Positions 53,655 to 64,000 of a stretch of DNA of 64,000 nucleotides are shown here, one piece after another (within the stretch, counting starts at the first letter, position 1; the number at the start of each line of letters is the position of its first letter). Made by a program: the position numbers and the translations under genes. This DNA is from Hyaloscypha bicolor E (lineage: Eukaryota; Ascomycota; Leotiomycetes; Helotiales; Hyaloscyphaceae), in NCBI RefSeq assembly GCF_002865645.1, contig NW_020194517.1:434001-498000 (forward strand), read 5' to 3'. Under the pieces are notes generated by a model. That model saw nothing but the letters and a program-made list of their open reading frames with translations, was not told where the DNA came from and made no database searches.

Positions 53655-54348
53655 TCTTGAGAGATATAGATTCTGAGATTATGTTGTCAGTGTGGATTTA
53701 AGAAGTTCAGAAGTCTGACTGACAGCGCTCAATAGTCTTAAATTGAGGCAAGAAAATGATAAGCACAACTTCTCCTCTCGAGTTCCGCCTTTCTCAACGA
53801 TTTTGATTGAACTCGACTCCGAATCTACTGTTTATATATTTGATTTCGGGAAGCTTACTGAAGCTATGGTATGAAGGAAACGTTACTCCCACACGTGTTT
53901 TGAGACTGTTACCCCACCCCACTATTCGGGACCCCACCAGAGCAAGGATGCAGCTCGCTTCCCTGCCGAAGATCACGAAATAGGGGTTGAACCGCGTTTC
54001 TCCCCCTTCAATTCTTAACACCTTTTGAAATTCTTGGAAGTTCTCAGTGATATGGCAGCAACCTCAAACGAAGTTTCATACCAAAGTGGCTTTGTCATCA
54101 TGCTTGGCCATCATTAAAGCTTGGAATGGACATCAGCTAGAATCCCTCACTTTATGCAATATTTCTTCAATTATTCTTCTTTTGACCATGTCCTTCACTT
54201 GCCCTTTCCTGTGAATCCAAACAATTGAAATGCTTCAACCAATGCTAAACTGAGGTCGAGTATCTGCTTTCTCAACAGCAGTAATTGACCTCGACTTTCC
54301 AACATCAAACGCTTCTGATTACCCAGAACATTTTGAACATTCCTCAAG
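53655..54348. other. Intergenic, upstream of deacetylase and of the pseudogene
   Basis: No gene is seen. The stretch should hold the deacetylase promoter and whatever is left of the pseudogene promoter. Confidence 0.45.
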
Positions 54349-56365
54349 ATGTCTAACGATCACAAGGAAGGCCCTGGAGGCCATTACTCAGGAGCAAATC
54401 CCATTCCTAATATTCAGCGATTCGTCGAAAGTCTCGATGCGGATAAGAAGGCCTGAGACACCAAAATCAACGAAGATATGAAGGGAAAGGGACCAGCGAT
54501 GTCCAGGATCACAAGCCACGCAAACCAGTTGGTGTGAAAGGGACAAGAAAGGCGGTTACAGACCCTACCACTGGGAAGGAGGTGGAGATTGAAGATGTCA
54601 ACTAGGATTTCATGAGAGCTGTGGAGGACCCGAAAGTAAGTGTTCTTGTCTCCTGATCAGTGGATGAATGTTGACATTTTAATAACAGCTTTCGGTACCA
54701 AACGCAAATGTGGATAAAGAGACGACCGCCAAAACCGAGGCACACCAATCTGGGAAGAGTACAGAGTCAACCAAGATATCACTGCACCTCCAGACCCTAT
54801 TGAGCCAGGCAGCACCTCTGATGTACCAATTCATGGAGAGAAGACGAATATTCTCTTCCACCCTACGATCAGTCAGCTATGAGCCGATGTATGAATTGTT
54901 GGAGCAGAAGGCCATAGTATTATCTGGTGGTGTTCTCATTGCAATTGTAGTTCTTGGGAAGCTGTTTGGCGGAGCACTCTATGGACTGATACACTTGGGA
55001 ATGTGTGTGGCTTCCGGTATATACTTGTGGATGAAAGAACTTGTGCGGAAAGGCCGTGAGACTGAATGGCAGAGCGAGAAGGATCGTGGCAAACTGGTCA
55101 GATAACTCCATAAGCTCACGGCACAGAAACTAATTGATATGAACAGGCAACAGCCAATCTGATCCCCGAATCTGTGGAATGGATGAACACATTCCTAGGT
55201 ATTACGTGGGGACTCGTTGATCCGGAAATGTTCTCTGGCGTCGCAGATACCCTCGAGGATATTATGCAGGCTTCTGTCCCCAGTGTGATTGAGAACGTTC
55301 GAGTTGCCGAGATCAATCAAGGCAGTAATCCCTTCCGCATCCTGAGTTTGCGAGCTCTTCCTGATGGGCATATTGAAGAGCTGAAAGATGACATACACAA
55401 ACACAACGAGAAGGTCAAAGACCCTCAAGAGCTGGCCGCCGATGAAGAGGGGGGCGACTACTATAACATCGAGTGTTCTTTCGCGTACCATGCTGCACCC
55501 ACAGGAAAAGGCACGTCCGACAGAGCGAAGAATATTCATATGCAACTGGTTTTCTATCTTGGTATCAAGGGCCTGTTTGGAATACCTCTTCCAATCTTTG
55601 TAGAACTTCAAGGTTTGGTGGGAACAGTTCGACTGCGCTTGCAAATGTCACCAGAAACACCGTTCTTGAAGGCCCTCACGTTCACGCTCATGGGCTTACC
55701 AAAAGTTCAAGCAGCATGCGTTCCAATGCTGGAAACGGGAGTCAATATCTTGAATCTTCCACTGATCTCCAATTTCGTCAACTACGCCATTGCTGCTGCA
55801 GCCAACGAGTATGTCGCCCCCAAGTCGATGACACTCGATATGGGTAAATTGCTTGTTGGTGATGATATTCAAAAGGATGTGGAGGCTTTGGGTGTGCTTT
55901 GGATTAGAATCCACAGAGCGACTGGACTCAGCAAGCAAGATCGTCGTGGAAGTCAAGGTGGAGGCAGTGACCCCTATATCACTATCAGTTTCTCCAAATA
56001 CGGCAAGCCAATGTGTTGTACTCGAGTGATCCAAGATGACCTCAATCCAGTGTGAGAGGAGACTTGTGCTTTGCTTGTCACTCCAGATTTGATCAAAGCT
56101 GACGAACAACTCTCCCATGGAGCTCTGGGATTCGGATCGATCGACCTCCGACGATGTGGTTGGGAAGGTCGAATTATCCATGCAGAAAATGATCCAGCAT
56201 CCCGGCAACATGTATCCACAAGTTTCTAAGCTTCGCAGTATGGACGAAGGTAGTGAGATCCCTGGTGAACTTCATTGGGAAGTTGGATACTTTGGAAAGC
56301 CGCAATTCCGGCCTGAGTGGCCGAGTACCAGACGTGGAGACGGAAACTTGATTGCATATTTGTAA
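54349..56365 (+). pseudogene. Tricalbin-like (SMP and C2 domain) pseudogene
   Basis: The sequence resembles fungal tricalbins, ER-plasma membrane tethers with a membrane hairpin, a lipid-transfer SMP domain and C2 domains. Recognisable parts are the N-terminus (MSNDHKEGPGGHYSGANPIP), the hairpin region near 54890-55030 (LFGGALYGLIHLGMCVASGI), the SMP domain at 55170-55850 and one C2 domain at 55900-56330 (GGGSDPYITISFSKYGKP). It is broken by in-frame stops at 54454, 54603 and 56053 and by apparent frameshifts near 54490, 54757, 54866 and 56115. The similarity stops at about 56330, so the later C2 domains are missing. The SMP stretch (55174-56055) is still open. It is probably an old duplicate; an intact copy may lie elsewhere. 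Sequencing errors could explain one or two breaks but not all. Confidence 0.85.
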
Positions 56366-56906
56366 GATCCTCCGTGATCAAGGGCTTTTCAAATTGCTGC
56401 TCGGATCTGACCACCGATTTGTTGGAAGTTCAGTGTACATATATCTGGATTGAAGTAAATGATTGAAAGAGCCTCACGAGGAACGCGCTGCTGATGTGTT
56501 GGCTCGCCCGAGTGACCAATGAGAAGGCGTGCTTTCTCAGAACCTTGTCTCTGGCTCTGACCTCGAACTTCTACACTCTTTCGCTCCTTCCCTTCTTCCA
56601 TTCTTACAAACATCCCCTTTGGATTCAGAGAACGTGCAAAGTCATCAGATGGTAGACGGAGAATGTCTCTACTCATACATTATCCCGTCAACCCTATGAC
56701 AGTATCATAGCAAACAATAAGGGTTGGGTAGCCCTGTAGGCACCTGCATGCGGAACAAATGTCCCTTGAGCAAACCGTTCACAACTGTTCTTTCTATATC
56801 CAGTTTGTCTGATATATTACGATTCACTTGCGATTTCAAGAGCTACCTCGCGCGGTCCCTAGAATGAAGAGTCATCTCCCAAAGTCTGGGACCCAACTTT
56901 CCTGAC
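56366..56906. other. Intergenic, pseudogene end to F-box-like gene
   Basis: No gene or further tricalbin similarity is seen in these 541 bases. The region should hold the promoter of the next gene. Confidence 0.45.
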
Positions 56907-57649
56907 ATGACACAATACAACGTCTCAACGGCGATGGCTCTGTCGACATCACAGACAACAAGAATCACTGCCATGGATATCCCTGCAATACCAGCGAACC
57001 AAAAAGAAATCGTCATGCAGGACGTTGCCGCTTCGGATGCCGCTTTGAGCGAAGCATGGAGGCAGTTCACCACAACCGACGCCACAGCTTCGGACCCTGT
57101 GGCCAACGAAGCATGGAAGCGGTTCTACAAGACTATCCCCTTTCTTGGTGTGCCCCCCGAAATACACCTCAAAATCTTTACCTTCCTCAATCCTATCGAT
57201 GCAGTGTGTCTCAGTCTCGTGAAGTACGTTTCTTCATTACCCATGACTCACCAATTACTGACTTGCCCAGCAACTACATGTACACCATCTCTCCGCGTAT
57301 TGCGCCTCAGTCACATCCACTTTCAATTGGGGACCCGAGCTCCGCCTTCCCAGTTGAGCAGATCGAAGGCTGCAAGCACTGCGTCCCAGTCCGGTTTTAC
57401 CCTCATCACTGCGAGCTTCATTATCATTTACGGGGTTTCATACCCAAGAAGTTTAATTTCTGTGGCGGCCAGTGCGGAAAGTACACACTGTGTGAGCAGA
57501 AAGGTTTCAGCGACAGCCATGAGTATTGTGGAACTTGTGGGGTTAGTTATTGGAGACGCTATGAAAGGGGAAGACGCATGTTGGATATGTTGAGACCTGG
57601 CGAGAAGCAGGAGAGGTTGTGCAAGTGGTACAATGACCCGAAAGCTTGA
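56907..57649 (+). CDS. F-box-like protein with Cys-rich C-terminus
   Basis: The exons are 56907-57223 and 57271-57649 (47-nt intron, donor GTACGT, acceptor CCAG), giving 231 aa. Residues about 75-105 form an F-box-like segment (FLGVPPEIHLKIFTFLNPID then AVCLSLVNNYMYTI), the usual Skp1-binding helix set, so a role as an SCF ubiquitin ligase adaptor is possible. The rest is short and has cysteine pairs (GCKHCVPVRFYPHHCELH; FCGGQCGKYTLCEQ; CGTCG) that could bind zinc. The first 70 residues are acidic and disordered, and ATG 56937 or 56973 could also be the start. Small F-box proteins of this kind are numerous in Leotiomycetes, and substrates cannot be predicted. Confidence 0.8.
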
Positions 57650-59626
57650 GGAGATGAGTAGTGAAGAAATTTGGAGCTGGGAAGGCACCGTGGACCTGAA
57701 GTGTGTGCTTTGACATTTCACGGTGTCGATTTCAGCAAGGGTTTCATTTGATTTGGCCGCCTTCACGTGGGGTACTGGCGGTGTATTTGACGGCTATCAC
57801 GAACGTTTGGGTGTCTAGACGGAGTTGTGGACGCTGTGCCATTTTTCCTTTGAACACGCGACGGAGTACGGGGACGGAAATCCCACAGAAGGGTTTTCCA
57901 GTCGCATTGGATTCACGTTGATTTGAGCGAAGGTTTATTATTCGCAATGGAGTTGTGCCGGGATTTGGGACTGCGGGTTGAGTTGGCTGTTAATGGTTGT
58001 ACTGTTGGTGTAGTAGCCAAATGAGAAAGCATGGTCTTTAAAAGCTTACGCGTGAGCTTTAGCATGGGTTGCAGCACGTTGTCCAGGAGCACCACAAATA
58101 CGATATCGTCAAGATGATCACCTATGCCTATATAAACGTTGAAAAGTACTCTATCGGTAATGATATGATGAAGGGGGCAGCAGCTCGTTGTAGAACAAGA
58201 TTCTTCTTCCTTCAAGCTCAGAGTAAGTATATCACCACCACGGTCAGGTTATCAAATTTAACCACTTGGGTACAGACCCAGACAATCTCAGACCTCAACT
58301 CCCCTCAACTTCCAACCTCCAATCCGCAGCACCTGTAGGGCAGGTACTCCATCGTACTATGGGTTTCTTGGCATATTGGTCGCCCAGCGACATCGGGAGG
58401 TGGACCGGGTACTTGGATAGTCAGGACAGACTTTCGAAAGGACAGAGTATTGGCAACAGCGACAAGGTGTTCTTGTCAAGCTAGGAATGCGCGGTAGCAA
58501 TCAAAACGAAGATGCAACCAGTATATCATCTTTCTATGTTCCCACTCCAAGCACTCTTCCAAGAGAAATATCTCTGCCAAGTAAACGACTTGGCTCTTGA
58601 ACCACCAAAGTTAACCGAAGTGCGTAGGGGCAGCCAAGCAAACCTCACCGACCCAGACTTCATTCCTGAACCAGTAAAGCCAAGCGAAGAACGATCCCTC
58701 TAAGAGGTGAGTGATGAGGAGTTGAGGTTACTTCACTACTAACTTTTGGCTAGCAACCGCAGTTGTGGAGTTCAGATTTTCCATGTCTTCCATGCCCAGT
58801 TCTACGAACTATTAATCGTCTACCAGGAGGCAAGGTCAATGCTAAACTGCTCACAGGTTGCAAAAGCTCTCATTGTCAATTTCTAGCTTGCTGTCACTCT
58901 TGAGTTAATTGTCATTTTAAATTATATGATTGAGTATCGCAGAACTAACAAAGAACTATCAACTTCTCGAGTTGGGAGTAAGATAAACGTTTACTTCATT
59001 AACTGGGGTGATAGTCGGATCATCAACTAATTCTAGAGGCTCGAATGCATTATTGTCAAACCTCAGGAGGTTGCAATGTTAGGAATGGTTGCGCTGCCCT
59101 ATAGATAGCCTCGAAATTCTTCTCGCTGTGCCTCTTGGGGCAGGTGTGCGGAATTTAAGGCTTGCTGTAGCAGTTGAAGTCATGTCTTCAGTGATTTTTG
59201 CGAAATGATATTGCATCTGAACAGGTCGCATGTTATTTATAAGCCAAGGGAATAGAAATTGACAATGTCATCATGGTGAATTGCAATGATGCTTCCCAAA
59301 CTGGAAGAGGTCAGAAAACTATTTGCAACACGAGCAAGGACTTAATAGAGAGCTCAGGTAAGTGAGTGTTGTTAGATAGATACACCTGAAAGAGGTAGGG
59401 GTCATGATCGAATGTGGTGTATGCAAGTTGTTCCTAACTCCTTGGCCCGAATTCGGTTCCCGTTCTATGTTCTAGCCATTTCCCACTCCTCTAATTCCAT
59501 CGAGCACCAAGTCCATTCTAAATATCCCCCCCCGCACGCGCAAGGCAATAAAACAAATCGGGTGTACAAACAGAGAATCGTTGCTCCTGACCTGACCTCC
59601 ATATTCTACAAAGTTGTACCGGAACA
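57650..59626. other. 2-kb gene-poor stretch with a possible decayed coding fragment
   Basis: No intact gene is supported. One frame near 58430-58620 reads FERTEYWQQRQGVLVKLGMR and then a Ser/Pro-rich tail, preceded a few codons upstream by a stop (TAG near 58415). It looks like possible remains of a gene, though I cannot name it. The rest shows only short frames. Confidence 0.4.
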
Positions 59627-60717
59627 TTATTTTGTCGGTGCAACACGCTCACGACTCAAATCCCCCATCATGCTAAGTGGAACGCTAGAGTGCTGCGACT
59701 CCTGATCAGAGCTCATAGACTTGTCCCTCGCATTCTTTTTAACTCTGAAGGAGAAGTTGGCTGAGGCGAACGCTCCCTGGAAACAAACCGCTGGGTGTAG
59801 GAGAGTCAAGCAACTCGTAGCAATTACAATCATCAGACCCTCGAAGATCATGAAGACGGCTTCGTCAGATGTAAAAAGGGTAGATTTAAATCCACCTGAG
59901 AGTTCGACAATACGATATGAGGATCGAGTGAAGATTGTCAATGTAGCAATCATGAGTCCAAATAAGAATACCTTGAAAAGGCGCGAACTGGTGATTTCGA
60001 GATATCTCATGTTCCAGTGTCTCTTCGATTTTCGAACGCGGAGGAAGAAGTCGGTGCAGGCAATGGCAAAGAGAACGAGAGATACGTCCTGAAAGATCAA
60101 GCCTGCCAACATGATATTCTTGCCGAGGTTACTAGATCTCTGAGTATGGGCAGTTGATGCAATTGCACCACCTAGAGCTTGTAGAACGAGGCAGATGAAG
60201 TCGCAGGTACAGAAGACGATTGTGTATGTGCGAGGCTTGAAGCGGGAGAGGTTCTCGTCGTATACGACAACAATTCGGGCGAGGCACAGGTAGATCTACA
60301 TCAGAAACTGGTTAGCCAGGCTCAAGAACAAGCGGGCACTAAACTTACAGATGCGGAAAGAAGTGCAGGTGCGATGGTGAGAGTGACAAGATACATCAGG
60401 AAGTTATTGTTGTCGAAAGGAGAGTTGTGAAGCATGATTCGAGCAACGTAACCAATAACTTCAAGCAACAAACCAAGGACCATTGCAACCATGTAGCCCC
60501 AAGTCTTGTGTTTGATGCCAAGAAAGAGTTGTGCGACAATGTATATTCCGAAAATCGCTGCGTAGATGGCGTTTCCGGGGAGTGTTGGTAAATACAGGAA
60601 GCTTGCCATAGACAAATCACATGTTTCCAAAGTGCACAGCTCTGGATTCATAAGGAGAGTTATGTTGCCATAGCCTGTTCCGTGTCCATTCGAGTGGGTT
60701 AAGTTTGAGTTCGACAT
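59627..60717 (-). CDS. RTA1-domain seven-helix membrane protein
   Basis: The protein is a member of the RTA1-like (lipid-translocating exporter) family; yeast relatives include Rta1, Rsb1 and Pug1, linked to sterol-drug or sphingoid-base tolerance. The exons on the minus strand are 60717-60349 and 60295-59627 (intron 53 nt, donor GTAAGT, acceptor GTAG), giving 345 aa. Seven hydrophobic helices are visible, starting with NAIYAAIFGIYIVAQLFLGI and including the family-typical GLLLEVIGYVARIM, APALLSASIYLCLARIV, DFICLVLQALGGAIAS and TIFTRSSYRIVELSGGF. The N-terminus has three Asn glycosylation sites (NLTHSN, NITL). The ATG at 60717 is chosen; an upstream in-frame ATG at 60879 would add a 54-residue leader unlike the family. 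The substrate is unknown. Confidence 0.92.
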
Positions 60718-61789
60718 CGTGAGGTCATTGGCTATGGGACTTGAAGCTAATGTAAAAATACGATTTGAGGGATGGCAACTGAAAATTGAGGAAAGAAACT
60801 CTGAATTTTTTGGAGGGACGAAAATGCCTGGTACTGAAATGATACATGATACACTGGGAATTCTAATCAATTTATACACTGATGTCCGAGGCAGTGCTCA
60901 ATATTGACTATTTTCAGGTTGCGTGGTGATGTCGGAGTGCGAATGCGCCAATTGAATTTCGTTTGGAAGCTGACATCATCCACCGTGGATGAGGAATTTG
61001 CGATTGGTTGAGTACAGTAACTTGAATGTGGTGCCGCGTCTGACATGGCATGAAAGCGAGGCAGCCACTCGCGCTCATAGCCTTCTTGCAATGGCTTTTG
61101 ACGATGAAGATGAATCAAGATATCGACCTGGCTTGCATTGAGTAGTTCTAGGCTTGTTTACTGCAGTGGACGAGAAGAGCACGAGAAGAGTGCAGGATCT
61201 ATTTTCAATGCAGATACGGTTCGTCTAAAAGAAACACGGAGTCAAATCTCAAGCGCCTTGGCTTAAAATGATACGACATTGAGCCTGATTGTCTCAGTTG
61301 AACCTCAAGCTAGAGATTCAGGCAGCAGACTTATGCATCGAAGGGTTTCATTTTGTCACTTGACAAGGCTGAACCGCTGAACCGAGAAAGCCTGGGGCAA
61401 TTTGTGATGAAACGTATTTCAGCCTTTGCTCTGCCTCTCTTCGTGAGACATTGGCACACGCCTTGGGAAAACATCCAGGCTAGTGTAATATGACACTTGT
61501 GAAGTAATCAGATGGAGGGAAACGTATGTAAGAGTTGTTCCAGAAGTCGTGAAATAAGGCAAAAGAGAATGATGAACAAAAGTAGGTGTTGATCGTGTGC
61601 CTCGGAATCTGACGGCGTGAAGGCCCGTGCGCCGGGTCTTTCCCAAAAATACCGAAATCACTTTTGGAAAGTCAGCCTTTCCACAACATCTCCAGCCGCA
61701 ACATCTGGCACATCGAATTAGAGAATTTGGAGGCTATTTCTTGTTCACAAACCACTCCCTGAGTGCTCCGCCTCTAAAAGATATCCAAA
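60718..61789. other. Divergent intergenic region, RTA1 gene / GET2
   Basis: No gene is supported in these 1.07 kb between divergent start codons. It should hold both promoters. Short frames on both strands have no motifs. Confidence 0.45.
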
Positions 61790-62827
61790 ATGGCAGACGC
61801 TGCGCCGGACACACCTGTCGTGTCCTCTTCCCCAAGCTTGCCAACCAGCTCACCACCTTCGAGCGCTGCAGAACAAGCACGCATCCGCAAAGAGCGACGA
61901 GAAGCCAAGATCAGAGCAGGAGGCTCCGCAAGATTGAACAAGATTACCGGATTAGGAGGAGGCGTCCCAAAAGGTAGTCAACTTGTCCACACAATTCTTT
62001 CTTAATTTTGGTTGACAACAGATACAGAGCCTCCGCAACAACCTACATCCCACGCAGACCCAGATGAAGTCGACATCTCCCAGCACTACTACGAGCCACA
62101 AACCGCACGTCGCCCCCAAAACGCATCCTCCCAGCCTGCCATCTCCGACGACCAACTGCGCCAAATGATGCTCGGCTTCGATCCCTCAGCAACCCCTCCG
62201 CTCGGCGGTCCCCAAAACCCAAATGCAAACCCCTTCGCTGGTTTCCCAGGCATGGGAGGAATGGGTATGCCGCCTGGTATGGAAGGAATGGGAGGACCGC
62301 CTGGCGCAGAAGACCCAATGATGAAGATGCTTCAACAAATGATGAGTGGTGCCGTACCGGAAGCAGGACCAGGTGGGATGCCTGCGTTTCCCGGTATGCC
62401 AGGTCAACTTACTACCACCGCTGATCCCTCAGCGTACCTCTGGCGTATTGCCCATGCATTGTTCGCCCTCAGTCTGGGTCTCTACATCACCTTCACGACA
62501 CCCTTCACCGGCACACGCCTGGAACGAGAGACTTCGGCACTAGGTTATACCCCAGGCTCGGATGTACTTACACCCTCCTCAGTCCACTTCTTCTACCTCT
62601 TCGCCACCGCTGAAGTTATCCTGCAAAGCTCTCGATTCTATCTTGAGAAAGGGAAGGGGGAGCAGAGTGGGTGGGTGGGTATGGTGATGGGGTTCTTGCC
62701 TGAGCGGTGGAAGGGATATTTGGCTTGGGTGATGCGATATTCCAGGATTTGGACCACCGTTAGTGGGGATGCCATGGTCTTGATATTTGTGTTGGGAGTG
62801 TGTGCTTGGTTGAGAGGAGGTGTTTAG
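61790..62827 (+). CDS. GET2: GET complex subunit Get2 (tail-anchored protein insertion)
   Basis: Get2, with Get1, forms the ER receptor for Get3 carrying tail-anchored membrane proteins. The exons are 61790-61973 and 62022-62827 (48-nt intron, donor GTAGTC, acceptor ACAG), giving 329 aa. The N-terminal cytosolic part has the basic Get3-binding motif (RIRKERREAKIRAGGSARLN). It is followed by an acidic, disordered linker and a Gly/Met/Pro-rich run (GMGGMGMPPGMEGMGG). The C-terminal third has three hydrophobic helices (YLWRIAHALFALSLGLYITF; VHFFYLFATAEVIL; AMVLIFVLGVCAWL). Domain order and size fit fungal Get2/CAML. The context AAAATGG supports the start. Confidence 0.9.
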
Positions 62828-63329
62828 CTTGCTGCGATATTCACAAAAGAAGAATTTAAATATGACATTGAGATTGTCATTGCACAAACGATACTTGGAA
62901 CATTGACGCGATGCGCAACAAAAGTTTTACATGAGGTGGAAATTTGCCATCAAGTGATGGGAAGAAAACCTCAATGTTCAAAAGCTCCAACATTCGTAAT
63001 CACTAATCACCACCAAAAGATCAGATGAAGTCTTATCATCAATGTTAGTTGGCAATTTTGAATATGGCAGCTATTGAATTCGGTATGCAACAAGTTTGGT
63101 CTTAGTATTGCCGTTCAGTGGCCGACGAAACCTCCCTGCTCAGAGCATTTCCGAAACATACAGACATGTTGGATTCCGCAATCTTGCTGATGGTATGCCT
63201 ACATTACATCTCAGCATCCTTCTTCTATGGCCTGGAACACAAACCTAGATTCGAGTGGCTGCAAGTACTTCGTAAAGCTGCACAACACTACTCTGCAAAC
63301 CCATTCGATACATTAAGTATACAACTCTT
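62828..63329. other. Intergenic, GET2 to ABM-family gene
   Basis: No gene is seen. A 27-nt AT-rich word near 62899 resembles one near 52259 in another gene-free gap, which may be remains of a dispersed repeat. Confidence 0.4.
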
Positions 63330-63671
63330 TCACTGCTTATAATCCGGCCCAACAAAAGTATCCGCCACCTCGTACATGACAGGCGTCATCGAAGCATACT
63401 GCATTGCCTGCATCGCATACGGCCGCAGCTCCTCAATATCTCTCAATGATTCCCCTGCCTCTTTGGTACTCCACTGGCTGTACACCACGACTTTTGTCCC
63501 ATCATGGCTGCGGTGAAGAGCCGAGGCGACGAAGCCAGGGACATTCTTTCCAGGTCCTGACATGAGTGACGACATTACATCGATGAGCTTCTGTTGGTTT
63601 GCTGGGTCGTGGAGTGTAAAGACGTTGATGAAGGTGTACTTGTCGGTTTTAGAGATGGTTACTGAAGACAT
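63330..63671 (-). CDS. ABM-family (antibiotic biosynthesis monooxygenase-like) small protein
   Basis: This is an intronless 113-aa ferredoxin-like fold protein of the ABM superfamily; members include heme-degrading and quinol monooxygenases, but many have no known substrate. Visible strands and helices are KYTFINVFTLHDPANQQKLI, then GFVASALHRSHDGTKVVVYS and QWSTKEAGESLRDIEE, ending MYEVADTFVGPDYK. The Trp of YSQWST is the family's typical core residue. ATG 63671 (MSSVTISKTDKY) is preferred over the in-frame ATG at 63692, because the seven extra residues (MPQFNNR) do not resemble the family. No cofactor site is obvious. Confidence 0.85.
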   Translation of the reverse strand: MSSVTISKTDKYTFINVFTLHDPANQQKLIDVMSSLMSGPGKNVPGFVASALHRSHDGTKVVVYSQWSTKEAGESLRDIEELRPYAMQAMQYASMTPVMYEVADTFVGPDYKQ

Positions 63672-64000
63672 TCTGTTGTTGAATTGAGGCAAGGATAGAG
63701 ATGCAATGAAATAAGCTTTAAGCAGAGTTTATTACTTGAAAGAGAAAATGAAGATCAGAGAGTTTACATCCTCGCATGACAGGAGTCAGCACTACCGGTA
63801 AGTGGAGAAGTGCGGGACTTACAACCATAAATCCCAAAGCAGACAAGCTTCAGTACGGAAGGTTTCGACATGGGACGCGGCCTTTCCCGCCAGCTCTTCA
63901 TTGGCCAGTGACAGGCTCGCCACGGCCTTGGCGTCCAAAGTCTCAGCCCCAGCAACTAAATCGGGGTTGTTGCCGCCCACTTACAGGATCCCCTCATGCG
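63672..64000. other. Window end, no gene seen
   Basis: These last 329 bases hold the promoter side of the ABM gene. No supported coding sequence runs off the edge. Confidence 0.45.

Noticed and set aside
58870..59262. 15-nt inverted pair (ATTGTCAATTTCTA and its complement) about 370 bp apart
   Set aside because: A match of this length is expected by chance in 64 kb, and no longer terminal repeat or transposase surrounds it.
1..64000. CRISPR array, rRNA, intact transposon or bacterial-type operon
   Set aside because: No regularly spaced repeats, no rRNA-like sequence, no transposase or reverse transcriptase motif; the gene structure is fully eukaryotic.
1..64000. Secondary-metabolite gene cluster
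   Set aside because: The ABM protein, cupin, SDR and RTA1 protein are scattered tens of kb apart and there is no PKS, NRPS, terpene synthase or pathway regulator.

Overview
This window is nuclear DNA of a filamentous ascomycete (Pezizomycotina), most likely a leotiomycete such as a Helotiales relative. Genes sit on both strands and carry many introns of about 45-65 nt with GT(A/G)AGT-type donors, (G/T)CTAAC-like branch sites and YAG acceptors. The gene set is typical of this group: AcuK, Bli-4-like dehydrogenase, Eaf3, CENP-Q/Fta7, Nkp2/Cnl2, Spo22/Zip4, a 2EXR protein, an RTA1 protein and an endopolygalacturonase. The species cannot be named from the sequence alone.

Layout. 1-11.0 kb: 3' part of xanthine dehydrogenase, a Bli-4-like short-chain dehydrogenase, RRP12 (minus), an ER thioredoxin-like membrane protein, and the kinetochore protein Nkp2 (minus). 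11.3-15.6 kb: eaf3, split by a 2.9-kb intron that holds the 5' exons of a second reading frame fused in frame to the MRG exons. 16.9-24.8 kb: mitochondrial L30/MRPL33 (minus), exocyst SEC6, CENP-Q/Fta7, and the gluconeogenesis regulator AcuK. 25.1-28.3 kb: meiotic Spo22/Zip4. 30.5-38.3 kb: secreted endopolygalacturonase (minus), a TMEM135-like protein (minus), and a bHLH factor with a long leader. 40.3-44.3 kb: a 2EXR protein and a Y-family polymerase iota (both minus). 45.7-53.7 kb: two conserved but unnamed proteins, a cupin (minus), COX11, and GlcNAc-6-P deacetylase (minus). 54.3-64 kb: a tricalbin-like pseudogene, an F-box-like protein, an RTA1 protein (minus), GET2, and an ABM-family monooxygenase (minus), separated by gene-poor DNA.

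Most genes are unrelated housekeeping functions. Small themes are chromosome biology (Nkp2, CENP-Q, Eaf3, Spo22, Pol iota), mitochondria (MRPL33, COX11, perhaps the dehydrogenase and the cupin), and use of alternative carbon or nitrogen sources (xanthine dehydrogenase, AcuK, GlcNAc-6-P deacetylase, polygalacturonase).

The most unusual locus is eaf3. Its first intron reads as a [D1,2] stwintron (an intron nested in the donor of another intron). Its next intron is about 2.9 kb and contains a three-exon frame predicted to make a 686-residue protein: an unrecognised N-terminal region joined to the Eaf3 MRG domain without the chromodomain. Elsewhere there are several likely GC-AG introns, micro-exons of 12, 18 and 23 nt, genes with two possible starts that differ by a mitochondrial presequence, and a 25-residue tandem duplication whose copies differ only at synonymous positions.
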